The position numbers were made by a program, and so were the translations under genes. From positions 1,618,389 to 1,682,388 of the forward strand of contig CM035309.1 of NCBI GenBank assembly GCA_002900995.3: a stretch of DNA of 64,000 bases, in the 5' to 3' direction. The stretch comes from Ganoderma boninense (Eukaryota; Basidiomycota; Agaricomycetes; Polyporales; Polyporaceae). Positions 22,801 to 34,192 of the stretch are shown in pieces (within the stretch, counting starts at the first letter, position 1; every line of letters starts with the position of its first letter). A model generated the notes under the pieces. It made no database searches and was not told where the DNA came from. It saw only the letters and a program-made list of their open reading frames with translations.

Positions 22801-23050
22801 ATGAGTCGCCTGCTGATGGAGCTGGAGGCAGCCAATCATGCTTGTCCTGGGCCGAGGACGCGGTGGAAGGGCGCCGCTTTATACGAGATGGTTTAGACGG
22901 GGGAGCCAGACGAGAAATTGTGGATAGGAGAATGGCGGGGGGATTTGCGACGGCGAGAGAATAGGGAAGGTCGTCGGTAGACGGGATGGGGGGCAGGTCT
23001 GGGACCATCTGGTCAGATCGGAGAAAGCTTGGCGGGATTCGGTTGTCCAT
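16885..23050 (-). CDS. hybrid histidine kinase with GAF domain
   Basis: Large multi-exon signalling kinase that would feed a His-Asp phosphorelay (Ypd1 to response regulators). From ATG 23050 the N-terminal part (23050 to about 21250) is long, disordered and rich in Ser and Pro. Then comes a GAF domain opening with ALYKYNIWGTGPDPNFDRIA and LVKLVFNTRIVVVSLIDATEQ (about 20986-21130), continuing through an insert rich in charged residues to about 19700. The HisKA H-box ISHELRTPLHG lies at about 19411-19443. The ATPase boxes follow: N-box RRVLMNLFGNSLKF, G1 VIDTG, F LFHPFSQE and G2 GTGLGLAIVNSIV. The receiver begins PLRVLVVEDNSILRNLL and has the phospho-acceptor in LLDLSMPILDG. The last exon gives YLVKPVAFKTLDSMFQKL and a stop at 16885. 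No transmembrane segment is evident, so it is probably a cytoplasmic sensor. The signal is unknown. Confidence 0.88.
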
Positions 23051-23391
23051 GGCACAGCAACGCGGGGGAAGAGGAGGGCGTTGGGTGACAGGCAGGCTGG
23101 TAGCGGTGATCACTGGGCAAGGTAGAGCAACATGAGCACAGGCAGAGGGGCAGCATCCAGAGGCCGCATGGAGGTCGAGAAGGAAGCGGGCGTTTGGAGA
23201 GGGAGGCTGAGGCACGGTTGAGGATGCGAATGCCACTATCGAGCTAGTGATCCCCGGCCAGCGCCCGTTACCCGGGGCGAGAACGCGCCTGTGTCCACGA
23301 CGTCATCGCGCGCTCAATCCTCTTTTCATCTCCAGCGGCTCAGGCGGCCATCTATTCCAACTCTCCACACACAATTCCAGTCCTAATGCTC
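23051..23391. other. intergenic, 0.34 kb
   Basis: Short spacer between the dolichol kinase stop (23392) and the histidine kinase ATG (23050), both on the minus strand. It must hold the SEC59 3' UTR and the kinase promoter. The kinase frame continues open upstream to 23236, so an upstream start cannot be excluded. Confidence 0.4.
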
Positions 23392-26300
23392 TCACGCCCC
23401 ACCCCCGCTCTCGTCTACAACATCTAGCAGCACAACCATCGCCCACATATACAGCGGCAGCGTCAGGTTGTCGTTTTGCACGCTGAACGCCTCCAGGCCC
23501 CCCGCCATCCCAGCGACTACCGCAAACCGAACGACCTGCCGTTAAAAAATCATGGGCGGAGCCCACAAGCTCCTGTCAGCTCCAATATCGCGCCCGACTC
23601 CACTCACTCGTACGCACCGAGAAATTTTCGACTGTTCCGACCACCCGCAAGAGCCATGCACAAGCACAGACTGACACCACAAATCCAGCGCTCCCCTCGA
23701 TCGTCTTAGGATTTGCTGCAAACCAGCGGTGTCTTCCGAATCTCTTCCCTACGATCGACGCCTACCATGTGTATTGCAGCGCGTGATTAAGTCCACATTG
23801 GTGTGGATGGAGTGCCCCATGCAGTCCTCAGATCAGCACCCGCTCCAGACCATTTCAGGCGTAGAAGGACTCACCAAGGCGTCTCCTACACCTAACACCA
23901 ACGTTCCCGTAAATTGGGGTAACCTCGAGGGCCTATTATGGACAAAATATTCAGCTTTCCTGTTACCCGGCCATGCCGGCCACGCCGGCTGAGCGTTTAC
24001 CATTCGATCTTTCCCCGTTAAACAGTCAATGTTAGGCACTGCATCCTCCCAAAGCCAGAACCATGTCACCTGCACCAGAAGGTGCACAGTGGCGTCGGCC
24101 TCGTGCCGCGGTTCGCCGCTCTGTACCATCAAACGGGGCGGAGGTAGGCCGCTTCGGGGGGAACCATGTCGTAACATGACAATTCGGGCGAAACCATCGA
24201 ACTTTAAACCTCGCCGGAAGCGAACGAGAACGACGTACCCTTCAAACCAGACCGAGTTCGCGCAACCCGTCAGCAGATAGAAGTGGCTGAGGATCGCTGT
24301 GCCGCCGTCCTTGGAGTCCAGGAACTCGTTCATGAACAGATGGACCGCGGCACCGAAGGGGTACAGCGCGAAGTAGCGGACGTATTCCGCAAACGTGAAC
24401 AGCGCAAAGGCGCTGCTGAATGCGAGGTGTGTGAAAGCCGCCTATAGAAGGGAAAACAGAACGTCAGCCGAGACCGAGACCACCAATGAGGTCATACATT
24501 AAAACAAGCGAACAGAGTCCGAGATGGATGACACACACTCACATCTACCGCGATGCCAGGCACAAACATCACCACCGCGAGGGCGTGGAAGAACTTCCTC
24601 CGCGCGTTCACGCTGAGCGTCGGGACGCGTTTGTCCGCCGCGTCGAGCAAGTCTGTCGCCACGTTCGCAAGGTTTGCGTTTGGGATGTCCGGGAGGTTAG
24701 GAAGGTTCGGCAGGTTTGGCAGCCGGATGCCGTAACCCGCAATGCCCTCTCCAGGCGCCACCGAGGCCGAGTCGCTAAGCTCCGTGGGGCCGCCCGCGCC
24801 CACAGATGCGCTCTGTTGTGGCGCGGACTGGCTTGTTGTTGTCACGCCGTAGCCAGATTGGCCTGGCATCATGCCGTACCTGGGGCTGGTGGGAGCGGAG
24901 AGTGTCTCCACCCCCGTTCCATTCGCGGTTTGCATGCTTCCGCGGACGTTCCATTGCCTCCATCGTTTGCCCCGAGCGAGCTGCCTGGTCCAGCCCGCGA
25001 CACTGAGGCTGATGAGGAGAGCCCAGTATGCGACCAGTGCTGGCCTGGTCCATTTATTCTTGCCCTCAAGCATCCAGAAGATGAGATAGACCCAGGGATC
25101 CCGTCCACCTAGGCACCAGCGCGTCCATAGCCCAATGAGGCCACCGACGATCAATAATGTCCCGGAGTAGAAGCCAAGGGCAAGTAGTCGACGATGTTTC
25201 TGCTTCTCCTGCGGATAACGTAACCGGCGTACGGGTCGCTGCGCAATGTGTCTTGACAGGTACAACAGTGGGGAAAGGAGGAAGCCAGTGAGCAGCGACC
25301 CTGGGATCAGGGCGATCTGGAAGATGAGCAGGGGGGTTGGTAGTCGGAATGTTTTGATGTATGGGGTTGTCAGTGGCCATAGCTGTGATGATGCAGTGAG
25401 TAAACGAGCGACCACGGAGAGCGCGCATAGAGATGAAATAGGGACCAGGCACTCGGACCTCGAAGGTTAAACTGCCATACAGGACGAAGATCTTACGGCA
25501 AATGTGCCACCAGCCTGAAACGCACGGGAAACCGTAGTAACCTGTAACTGCTGTCACTGCACTGGTGACCATCCCGAAACATAGAAGCAACTAGCACAGC
25601 TGCCCTTGTAGGCATGAAACTCTGCTCTACCTATACAGAGCCCATCGTGAAGCACGTTGTTCGAGATTCACCCAAACGACCCGCAGAGTTGCGAGAACGC
25701 ACCTTCGTCTTGGTCAAATTGACCAACTCCATGAACAGCACCGTCGCTCCGAATGCGACCAGAGCAAGCTCTCCAAATGTTAAACCGTGATGGGCGACCC
25801 GCACGCACGCATACAGCGAAAACTGGAAGAACATCGCGCTCGCGACCACCTCGAAGTATGACATGCCTGAGCGAGTCAGGGAGATGAATGAGCACATTTC
25901 GGATCATCGTCGAGCCGCGCGCAAAAAGGGGGATGTAGACGCACTTTGCCAGATTCCCAGTTTGGCCTCCTTCATGGCGATGCGCACGCACAAAATCCAC
26001 AGTGTGACGCTGACGGCGAACAAAATGTATAGGTACGTCCTACGTCCCTCCTTTCGCGGCACGGAGCTGACCTCGCCTTCCGGAACCACAAGCTTCCTCC
26101 GGTGTCGGGCCTCAGTTACCCAGGACGCAGACACATGCACGAGGAGGATAGTGGCGCAGAATGTGGCCTGGCTGACGAGGTACCGTCTGGAGAGGAGGAG
26201 CGCCTCCAGCGGCGTGATCGGATTCAATGTGTTAGAGAGGGCCATGGGGGCCTCAACGAGCCAACCAGGAGGCATGGGGTCTTTCGGGGGATTTGCCGCA

Positions 26301-27265
26301 GACATAGCAAGAGAAATGTACAACACTGCTGCGGCGATGAGAGGCCCGCCAAGGAGTCCAGTCAAGAGTCCATCATCCTGCGAATATCTGATAGCGCAGT
26401 TAGCCTCGGGTTTCAAGGGTATGGCACTGGTGATCTCATACCGATAATTCTTTGGGACAGTCATCCAGACGTACCCCGTGTCACGACTTCTAGGAGCATC
26501 CGCATTTGGCAGCTGCGCAATGGGATGGCGCCTACTATCCCTTCCTTCCGACACACGGGGTGACGGTGAATCGGGTCGGGATGGTGGCGTGGCAGGGCGT
26601 TCGGGAGGGCCGGGATATACTCGAGTCCACGAGACTCGGGTCCATGTACAGTATATTATGGATGCTATTACCAATAAAACGAGTTCTTCATTGGAGCAGT
26701 AAGCAATGAGGGTTTCACAAGGTAACCGGAGACCCTACCTATTGATATCCACATATCCGGGTCGAAGGGACTTTTTGAGAAAGCCCCTATCTTGACCGCC
26801 GAGTACCCGACAGAACATAATAGTAGGATGTTTTCGAAAGCCTGTCTGGTGTCGAATGATACCTTGACGATAAACCCAGGCAGCCGAACGTGAAAGGATG
26901 TCGTACTGGGGAATAGCGACCGGATAGCCACGACAGGGTTGTGTTTGCTCCTCGAGAACAATGATGGAGATCCCGGACGGTGTATTCCATTGGCCGCACC
27001 GTCAGAAGGTGGCTTGACCGCAGGCGAGCGCGATCTGGTGAAAGTCCGCCGCTCGTACAGCCTCGAGGGACTGCTCTTCCTTGAGCTGCCTGACAGTGAC
27101 TGGCCGCTGCCCTGTCGTGTCACGAACGCGCCGTTGCCCCTGGCCTTCGCTGTTGGCCGTGAACCAATCTGTCGTTGCGTAGGCTGCCGGCCACGAGGGT
27201 CCTGGTTCGGGGGACAACAGGCATCTATTTCGTCTTCTTCTGTCGTGAGATCATCCGACTCCGAA
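23392..27265 (-). CDS. SEC59: dolichol kinase
   Basis: Multi-pass ER membrane enzyme that makes dolichyl phosphate, the lipid carrier of protein glycosylation, from dolichol and CTP. The conserved C-terminal half reads FFHALAVVMFVPGI, AEYVRYFALYPFGAAVHLF, DGGTAILSHFYLLTGC, TGTLVLGVGDAL|ASIVGKRFGRHRW, NPKTIEGSAGF and EAFSVQNDNLTLPLYMW. The last two exons come from splicing by eye and end at the stop 23392. Many hydrophobic helices precede this (LLIFQIALIPGSLLTGFLL and others). A cytoplasmic loop carries an LPN tandem (24679-24722). Upstream, intron 26686-26738 joins DPDMWISI to ELVLLVIASIIYC, so the protein has a long Ser/Arg-rich N-terminus plus an extra helix. The first exon with the ATG is not resolved: the exon starting SESDDLTTEEDE begins at an acceptor near 27265. 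Confidence 0.88.
24679..24722 (-). repeat. LPN tandem repeat inside SEC59
   Basis: Four imperfect 9-nt units encode LPNLPNLPNLPDIPN in a hydrophilic loop of the dolichol kinase. It is a short in-frame coding microsatellite that may vary in length between strains. Confidence 0.6.
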
Positions 27266-28408
27266 CTGCAACAAAGCCATGAATATGGTTGCTCAGGAAA
27301 TAAACACGCGGACGAGCAGCGGAGAGTGGAAGAAAACACGTGAGAGAGACTCAAGTGCAGACCATCACCTGGACGGCGTTAGCACTGTTCGTCTTTACGT
27401 TACGCCTGTACCCAATCGGCGCACTGGGAACATGACAGTCATTTGTTCCACGGTTTGCGGTCTGCCCCTGTCAGCCAGCGGTCTCTGCTGATAGTGGACC
27501 GTGAATATAAGGAAAGATCACCAGGGCTCCCGCAGAAGAAACAAACTCAATGAGAAAGTGTCAATTGCCGAGCTAAACTCAGCTAGGAAAATGAAAGACG
27601 TCTGGTGGGATTCTCTGCCTGACCGCCCAATGATAGTTCAGACGTACTGGCCCCTCCGCATGAATGGCCGTTTTATAAATGTTGAACATGTCAACGTTAG
27701 CAGACGCGCCATTGCTCAGTACTGAAACGCGAATGGTCGGATGCTATCAGCTGACGGACGTAAAGTTGGTCCGCGGAGATGAGAGCAACTGGCGCCAAGC
27801 GGCAGCGGGGGGACGAAGGAACGCAAACGCATATACTGCCTTGAAGCAGAATGAAGCAAGGCGAGACACACCTAGAGGACCCGGCCTGGTAGCTTGTACT
27901 CCAGCCCTGCTGCTGTTTGGGAGGGAGGGCAGCAGAAGGGAGAAGGGCTCCGGAGGGCTGGGACTGCCTTCGCGCCCGTGACTGGACGCGGACCCTGTCG
28001 GAGCGTCCGGGAGGCCTCCGTGCGGGTGGCGAGGGGGACGAAGGTGATCGGGGCAGCTTGAAGGACACGGCACCGCCTGAGACGGCGGTCGAGGAAGAGA
28101 GGCCTGAGGGAGGTGGATGCACACGCGGACGCAGGAGTGGTGGACGCGAGCAAGTCAGCTCGTCCGACACACTTTACCGGCGGCCCGCGCACGTGGCGCA
28201 TGATCGCGACTCGGTTCGGGAACGGCCGAGGCGATCGGTTGCAGCCACATCCGCGTCGACGCGTCTTGACGCGTCCGACCACGTCCCACCTCCCTCCACT
28301 CCGAGTCACTCCCCGTCCTCGGCCACAGTGACGCGTCTCTGGCTCATCTCTTCGTGTCTCGCTAGATCTTGTTTGGCGCCGTCTGCTCGTTCTCTCGCAA
28401 GGAGAGCC
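27266..28408. other. divergent intergenic, 1.1 kb
   Basis: Should contain the missing first exon and promoter of SEC59 (-) and the promoter and leader of UNG1 (+). The open frame on the plus strand upstream of 28409 is GC-rich leader without a domain. Confidence 0.4.
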
Positions 28409-30417
28409 ATGGCTTCGAACAACTCTGTCAAACGCGTCGTCTACCTCGAAGACATCGACGTCAAACCATCCAAGGCCACTGCGGCAAAGGAGAACGTATC
28501 AATTGCCGTCCCTGATGAAGCCACAGATGGCTCTACTGCAGCGGACGCCGACGCTTCGACCACAGTTACGGAGAAGAAGACTGCCACAGGCGCCACGAAG
28601 CGACAGAAAGCCATCACCGACATGTTCACCAAGAAGTCCTCGTCTTCATCTGCTTCCAGTTCTCGATCTGGCTCTGTGCAGAAGAAGGCGAGAACCGACA
28701 CTCCATCCCTCAACTCCATACCCTTTTCCCTCAAAGAATACCAGGACTCGCTGTCCGACGAGGAGAGGACCTTGCTTACCCTCGAGTGCGAGACGCTTGG
28801 AAAGAGCTGGTCAGTCCCCGACACCCTCATCTCATCACCGCGATGCAGGCTCGTTGACCCGTCTCAGGCTCAAACTACTCAAAGATGAGATCAAAAAGCC
28901 ATATTTCCTTAGTCTGAAGCGATTCCTGGCCACCGAGGGCGTCAAGGGCCTGAATGATAGTGCGCCTAACCTCAAGGTCTATCCGGCCCGTAAGTTGAGC
29001 ATGGTGTTGCCTAGCAATATGGTTGATGTATCGTCCCTCTCAGCGAAGAACATCTATTCGTGGTCCAATATGACCCCCCTCGGTCGAGTCAAGGTGGTGA
29101 TCATTGGGCAGGACCCATATCATGGCCCAGGACAAGCTCATGGTGAGTTGTGATATCCACTGATGAGCCTATACATGTCGGAACGATGTCATCCACGGAT
29201 GCTATTTCCCACGACACCGTTGCTGTTCGCAGTAAGTTCGCAGCAGCACAAGGCTTCTCCTGTCTGTCAGATGCAGTTCGAATTCCGACTCATTCAGCTG
29301 CGGGGAGACTTGATTGTAGATCTTCTTGTCGGTGCCAGAGCGATTACTTCTCGCGCAATTGCTCCCATTATTTATGAGCGCATGGTCAGCGGAGACTGCC
29401 ATCGTCAATGCGTGGACGGTGACAACACCCCGACACCGTGTCCACAGACCGAGCATCGCCTTGTCTTTAGCATGGAATTCACCACGTAAACCTGCGAACC
29501 ATGTGGTCTATCAGGCCCTTTTGTTTTTGCCGTTTGGCAGTCAATCTTCTGACAACGGTTTTCCCAACACATGCTGATGCTTCTGAATCAAGGTCTATGC
29601 TTCTCTGTGCCTCAGGGCGTCGCGATACCCCCGTCCCTACGAAACGTGAGTGAGCCATGCCTTGCGGACTCCCGGACGGAAGATCGCTTACCATACGGCC
29701 TTCAGATTTATGCCGAGATCAAAGCTGAATACCCCTCTTTTGAGCCTCCGAAGCACGGGTAGGATGGATCCTCCCGCTCACCCAGGACTGTATACTAACT
29801 TTTGTGCCTGTCTTTCAGAAACTTGACAACGTGGGCTGAGAACGGCGTCCTGCTGCTGAACACATCCCTCACGGTCAGGGCCCATGAGGCTGCGTCGCAT
29901 TCAAAGAAAGGATGGGAGGAGTTCACCGCTAAGGTCGTGGACGTTGTTGACCGCTACGGTGGTGCCAACCTGGGTGACAAAAGCAGTTCAGACGCCGGCC
30001 GGGGTCGGGGCATTGTGTTCCTGGTATGGGGTGCGCATGCAGCGAAGGTCGTGGCAAAGCTCGACAAGGTCGGTACACGCCTCTTTTACCTTTCGGCTGC
30101 GAAATATCTCACGATATTATCGGACACCGACGGTATTTGCACTCGCCTGTCGACAGAAGAAGCACCTCATTTTGACGAGCGCTGTAAGTGCCTTCGCTTA
30201 TTATATCAACGATGAAACTCCGAGCTCAACGAGGTCATCCCTGTTCCCAAACCCTGGACGCGGGCGATAATCGACGTTGTGGCGGCGGCAATCTCAGCAC
30301 CCATCGCCGCTAAGCGCAAACCGCGGCTTCATGGGCAACGGCCACTTCAAGAAAGCTAACGACTGGCTCGAGGAGAAGTACGGGCCAGATGGCTGTGTCG
30401 ACTGGACTAAGCTCTAA
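28409..30417 (+). CDS. UNG1: uracil-DNA glycosylase
   Basis: Family-1 UDG, which removes uracil from DNA in base-excision repair in nucleus and mitochondria. The catalytic loop [13 protein letters not shown] (29104-29142) holds the Asp, followed by [43 protein letters not shown] and the Leu loop [13 protein letters not shown]. Eight exons: 28409-28809, 28868-28989, 29044-29142, 29593-29645, 29706-29758, 29819-30068, 30157-30183 (27 nt) and 30298-30417. All introns are GT-AG. Five of the seven are 54-88 nt and one is 114 nt, but intron 3 (29143-29592) is 450 nt. The N-terminal 110 residues are Lys/Ser-rich and disordered, with [13 protein letters not shown] resembling a PIP/RPA-type interaction motif. 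The start lies in a good context (gagagccATGg). Frames are intact throughout. Confidence 0.94.
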
Positions 30418-33183
30418 GCGAATAAGCGGACCTAACCCTGATGGATAGACATGACTTGTTGCACATTGGTGAGCTTCGTCTGATCCATGGTCAGCACGAT
30501 CCTGCCACGATGGGCGCGCAGTGCCGCAACTGCATCGAAGCTTGTCAGTTTGGCTCGGCTGACTCGCGTTTGTTCGTCCCAGCTGGACTCAGATGGTCCG
30601 CACCCAGCACTTCCGGAGTCCCGGACACGGCGAACATCTTGAATTGTTCCTCGCGCTCGCATGACGCGCGACCCTTTCTGATGCGCTTGATCATCCCCTC
30701 CAACCACATCCCGTCACCCAAAACACGGCTGGTCCCCAAGTCCACCGAGGCGGAGGTCCGCATTCCTCGGGGCACGTCGTCCAACGTGTACATTCTTGTC
30801 GATATCACCCCACCCGTGCGTTGGTCACGGACTCTCCTGCTTCTTGCTTGCATAATAATGCGCGCGGCTCTGCCGCAGCTATACCTTACTCACGGGACGA
30901 CGATCCGTCCACTACCTTAGCTCGATCTTTCTCCCACCTCCATATCCATCAGCTTCGCGGGCTGCGATGCGGTTGTGTATTGTGACCTTACGTAAATATC
31001 CACGGCGGAAAATCACGTCTCCGGATATGTTATCCCATCGTCGTCCTCGACTTGTCCTTCGAAAGCTTGACGTTGACCACAGTTTTTGTGATTCTGCGAT
31101 ACAGTACGTGCACACAGACTCCGACGCATCTCCCCTTCGCCCGCCACCATGTCAACATTAATCATTATCCCCGACGTGCAGCCGCCGTCGCACTGTCCTC
31201 TTCTAGCCTGCACGTTGGCATGTCTGTACCGTGCTCCGAGCCCGCTGAAGACACTCGAGGCCGGTCTTTCGCCGTGCTGCGTCGCAACGCGCATCACTCC
31301 GACTCCGAGCCGGACATTACAGTACACCCAACCTAGATCTTTGCTGACACCACCACACCCTCCTGCGGGTCGACCTCCACCTCTCGTCCAATCGCTGCGA
31401 TATACTGGATCTTTGCGTCTGCGTTCTCCCGCGGCTGTCACCCCGAATCCGATTGCTGAGTAGATAGCCAGCCCAGACACTGCATCAACGCTGCCTTGGC
31501 CGGCGGCATCCGCACCGCGCTGTGCCGCAGGACAGTGGACACGTAACTCCATACGCGACACCCAAGAACTGCTACCTCCACGTCCGCGTCATGACGTTCG
31601 ACTCCGACGGACGTCTGACAGCGACTGCTGCATCACAGTGGCATCGCCCACTTCGCCGGGACCTCACAACAATCGCACACCGATTGCAGCAGCATCTAGC
31701 TCAACCATATTGCCCCGTCGCGGTTGCAACCTTCAAGTCTGCGCAGGGTGCAGGTCGCGACTCCCATTGACACTGTACAGTCTCAGGGTGGTCGTCGCTC
31801 CGCTCCTTCGCTGCCATCTGCCATCGCCAAGCGGCCGCCATCATATCATTGGCCAATCTTCGCAGACGTTCCCTGGAAGTTCCTTCATCACGTTCGGTTT
31901 AGTGTGCTGAATACGCATATGCCTTATCCGTCGAGGCACCCCGACCCCGATCCCCGAGTTGGCGCGGTCCCGGAGAGCCGGTGGTGCCCACCGTCCCGCA
32001 CGAGATCTGAATCCGTCAAGCAAGGTGGCCGGTGGCCTGGCCAGGCGGGGCTGGACGGCGGCGATGGATCTTGCCTGCTCCACTTCACGATGAGCCGGCT
32101 CTCGAATTCCGATGACCACGACGGCAAAGGGGTGCAGGCGAGGGGGGTGCAGTAACTGAGTAAGTGACTTACTTACTCAATCGCGCGTCGCGGCCACACG
32201 CGATGCCCGTGATCAGCCGTCTGCTGAGCGGACGGGCAGGTGTGTGGGGCGCGCGCGCAGACAGCCGTTTGAATGGGACGGAGGACGAAGCTGCGCGGCG
32301 CTGACGAAGTCTAAGTTCTTTCGGGCGAGGCCGGTCGCGACGACGGTGCCTTATCCTACCTAGTCGCCTTCTGAAACTTAAAGCTGCTCGGTGACGACGC
32401 GAGTGTGCGAGCCACCGCAGGTCGTCGTCGACGACTCCCTTGCACTTCTCACCGGCAGGGACCTGGTTCCCCTGCCAGGGGTGGAGGGACCGGGCCACGC
32501 GGCCCCCACAATCAACCTGTCGCGATCAAAGAACTTCGGTAAAGTACACTGACACTGACACTGGTCGCCATGAGAAGCAAAGCTCCGCACCCGGCGAAGA
32601 CCACGGAACAGAAGGTGGGTGGGTGGCACGATGCTCACATTGCGTGTTGTAACTCTGTAAAATACATTGGGTACTCCCAAGTGACGTTGATACCGGACCG
32701 CGCGCGTATACTATATAGTCAGGTCTGCGCACGCATTACTGTATGTAGCGGGCTGGGGTGTGGGGCAGGAATCGTAAATGGTGTGTCGAGTAAGCGGAGA
32801 GATAATAAGTGTATGAGTAAAATGCAGCAAAGATAACCGTACAGCAACGTGGACATGCAGCGAGATCGATGCGATGGGTGGAACGGAGAGGTAAGTGTTG
32901 GGGAGGGTTGGACCGGTGAGTGTGGGTTCGAGGGGAGAGCCAAGAACCGAGATCGTCGGGTGGATGGGCGAGACGCGCTGTCGGCGGGGAACGAGGCGGG
33001 CGGGGCTAGATGGACGAGGCCAGAATAGCGATACATAGGATACAGAAGAAAGCTCCAGGTGACCCCAAAAGTGAGAAGTATCTACGACGTCCATGGGAAA
33101 AGCGTTGGAGGAGAAGACGCCTCCTCAGTCAGAGCAGGTCACGACATCCGGCTGGCCAGGGGCATGACGCGCTGCTAGTGCCG
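30418..33183. other. gene-poor stretch, 2.8 kb
   Basis: Convergent side between UNG1 and the bZIP gene. Overlapping ORFs of 80-180 codons occur on both strands (for example 30441-30920 +, 31013-31561 -), but none shows a domain, typical codon pattern or splice logic. A short hairpin-type inverted repeat lies at 32158-32178. A long UTR or noncoding RNA is possible but not shown. Confidence 0.35.
32158..32178. repeat. 7-bp perfect inverted repeat around TGACTTA
   Basis: GAGTAAG, a 7-nt centre TGACTTA, then CTTACTC. The arms are perfect reverse complements, and the centre resembles AP-1/Gcn4-like bZIP half-sites. It could be a protein-binding site or a small hairpin; its function is not known. 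Confidence 0.5.
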
Positions 33184-34192
33184 TTAGTGCAGCCGAGGGT
33201 ATCTCCGCTCTGCTCCCCCCGGGAGGTCGTATTCCGTGAGAGGCGCGTCGACCACACTGAGAAGCGCGGCCTGCGACATGCGCGGAGCAGGCGTCTGGAG
33301 GCCGTTTTGCGACGTCTGGACGTGGGACATCTGATTGAGTAGCGACCGAAACCCGTCGGGCTCTGTGAGAGCGCGTCGCTGGAGGAAGGGTGCGAGACCA
33401 TCTGGGTCGTTAGTAGTGGACGATAGCCCCGAGGGCAGTGGGCCCTGCGCCGACGGATGACCCGACAGAAGCGGATGCGAATAGTTGTATGATCGTCGTT
33501 CGTCTGTGGGCAGGTATCCGAACGACTTTTCGTCCGAGGAGGGAAAGGCTTGAGAGGATGGGAAGATGTCGTTGGCAACCGAACGGGGGAGCTGGGGGAA
33601 GGGCGAATTGTGGGATGTATGGGAGGATGTGGAAGGCATGGAGAAGTTTGATGACATGGACTGGTCCGAGTCTTTGTCGCCAAACATGTTGTCACTCCAG
33701 CCAGAGGGATCGAGGGCAGGGGGAGAAGTTTGTGGTGGGACGGACAGACCTGGACCGGGCGCGATAGGGTCGGGGGACATGGAGTGGCCACTGGCGGAAC
33801 CGGTGGACAAGGGTGACTCGGTGCGACTGAGGGGGGCCCCGGAGGGATTGTTTGGGCCGAGGGAGGATATGAGGGAAGAGATATTGGAGGGGTTGCCGGC
33901 CTTGGATGAGCTGGCTTTGGGCTTGTCCTTGCCGGTGGGGCCCTTGCCGAGCGGAGGACGATTGGCGGGAGGAAGGTTGAGGGCTGCGCGAAGGGCGTTG
34001 TTCTCCTCTTCGAGTTCTGCGACTCTAGATTCAAGAGCCTGGAGGGACGATCAGGGAAGATTCGTGATCGACGGGATTTGCAATACGGACCTCGAGGTGA
34101 GCAGCTCGTCTGGCGCGGAAGGCTCTTTGTACATCCCTGGCGCGGTTTGGGGGAAGGTTGTCGTTGCGTTTGCGGCCGCGCTTGGAAGACAT
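33184..34192 (-). CDS. bZIP transcription factor
   Basis: Nuclear basic leucine-zipper factor of about 318 residues in two exons (34091-34192 and 33184-34038, intron 52 nt). Exon 1 is almost wholly the basic region: MSSKRGRKRNDNLPPNRARD and VQRAFRARRAAHLE. Exon 2 opens the zipper with ALESRVAELEEENNALRAAL, then NLPPANRPPLGKGPTGK. The QRAFRARR core is that of fungal Yap-like factors, but NRARD replaces the usual NRxAQ spacing. The remainder is a Ser/Pro-rich low-complexity region with a short ordered-looking segment near the end (GFRSLLNQMSHVQTSQ). No cysteine-rich redox domain of the Yap1 type is seen. The basic domain starts at residue 2, so the start at 34192 is well supported. Confidence 0.88.

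Noticed and set aside
10133..27265. Secondary-metabolite cluster around the zinc-cluster factor
   Set aside because: No synthase, terpene cyclase, P450 or transporter is present; the neighbours are primary-metabolism and signalling genes.
31013..31561. Minus-strand ORF of 182 codons between UNG1 and bZIP
   Set aside because: No domain, no typical start context, and several competing ORFs overlap on both strands.
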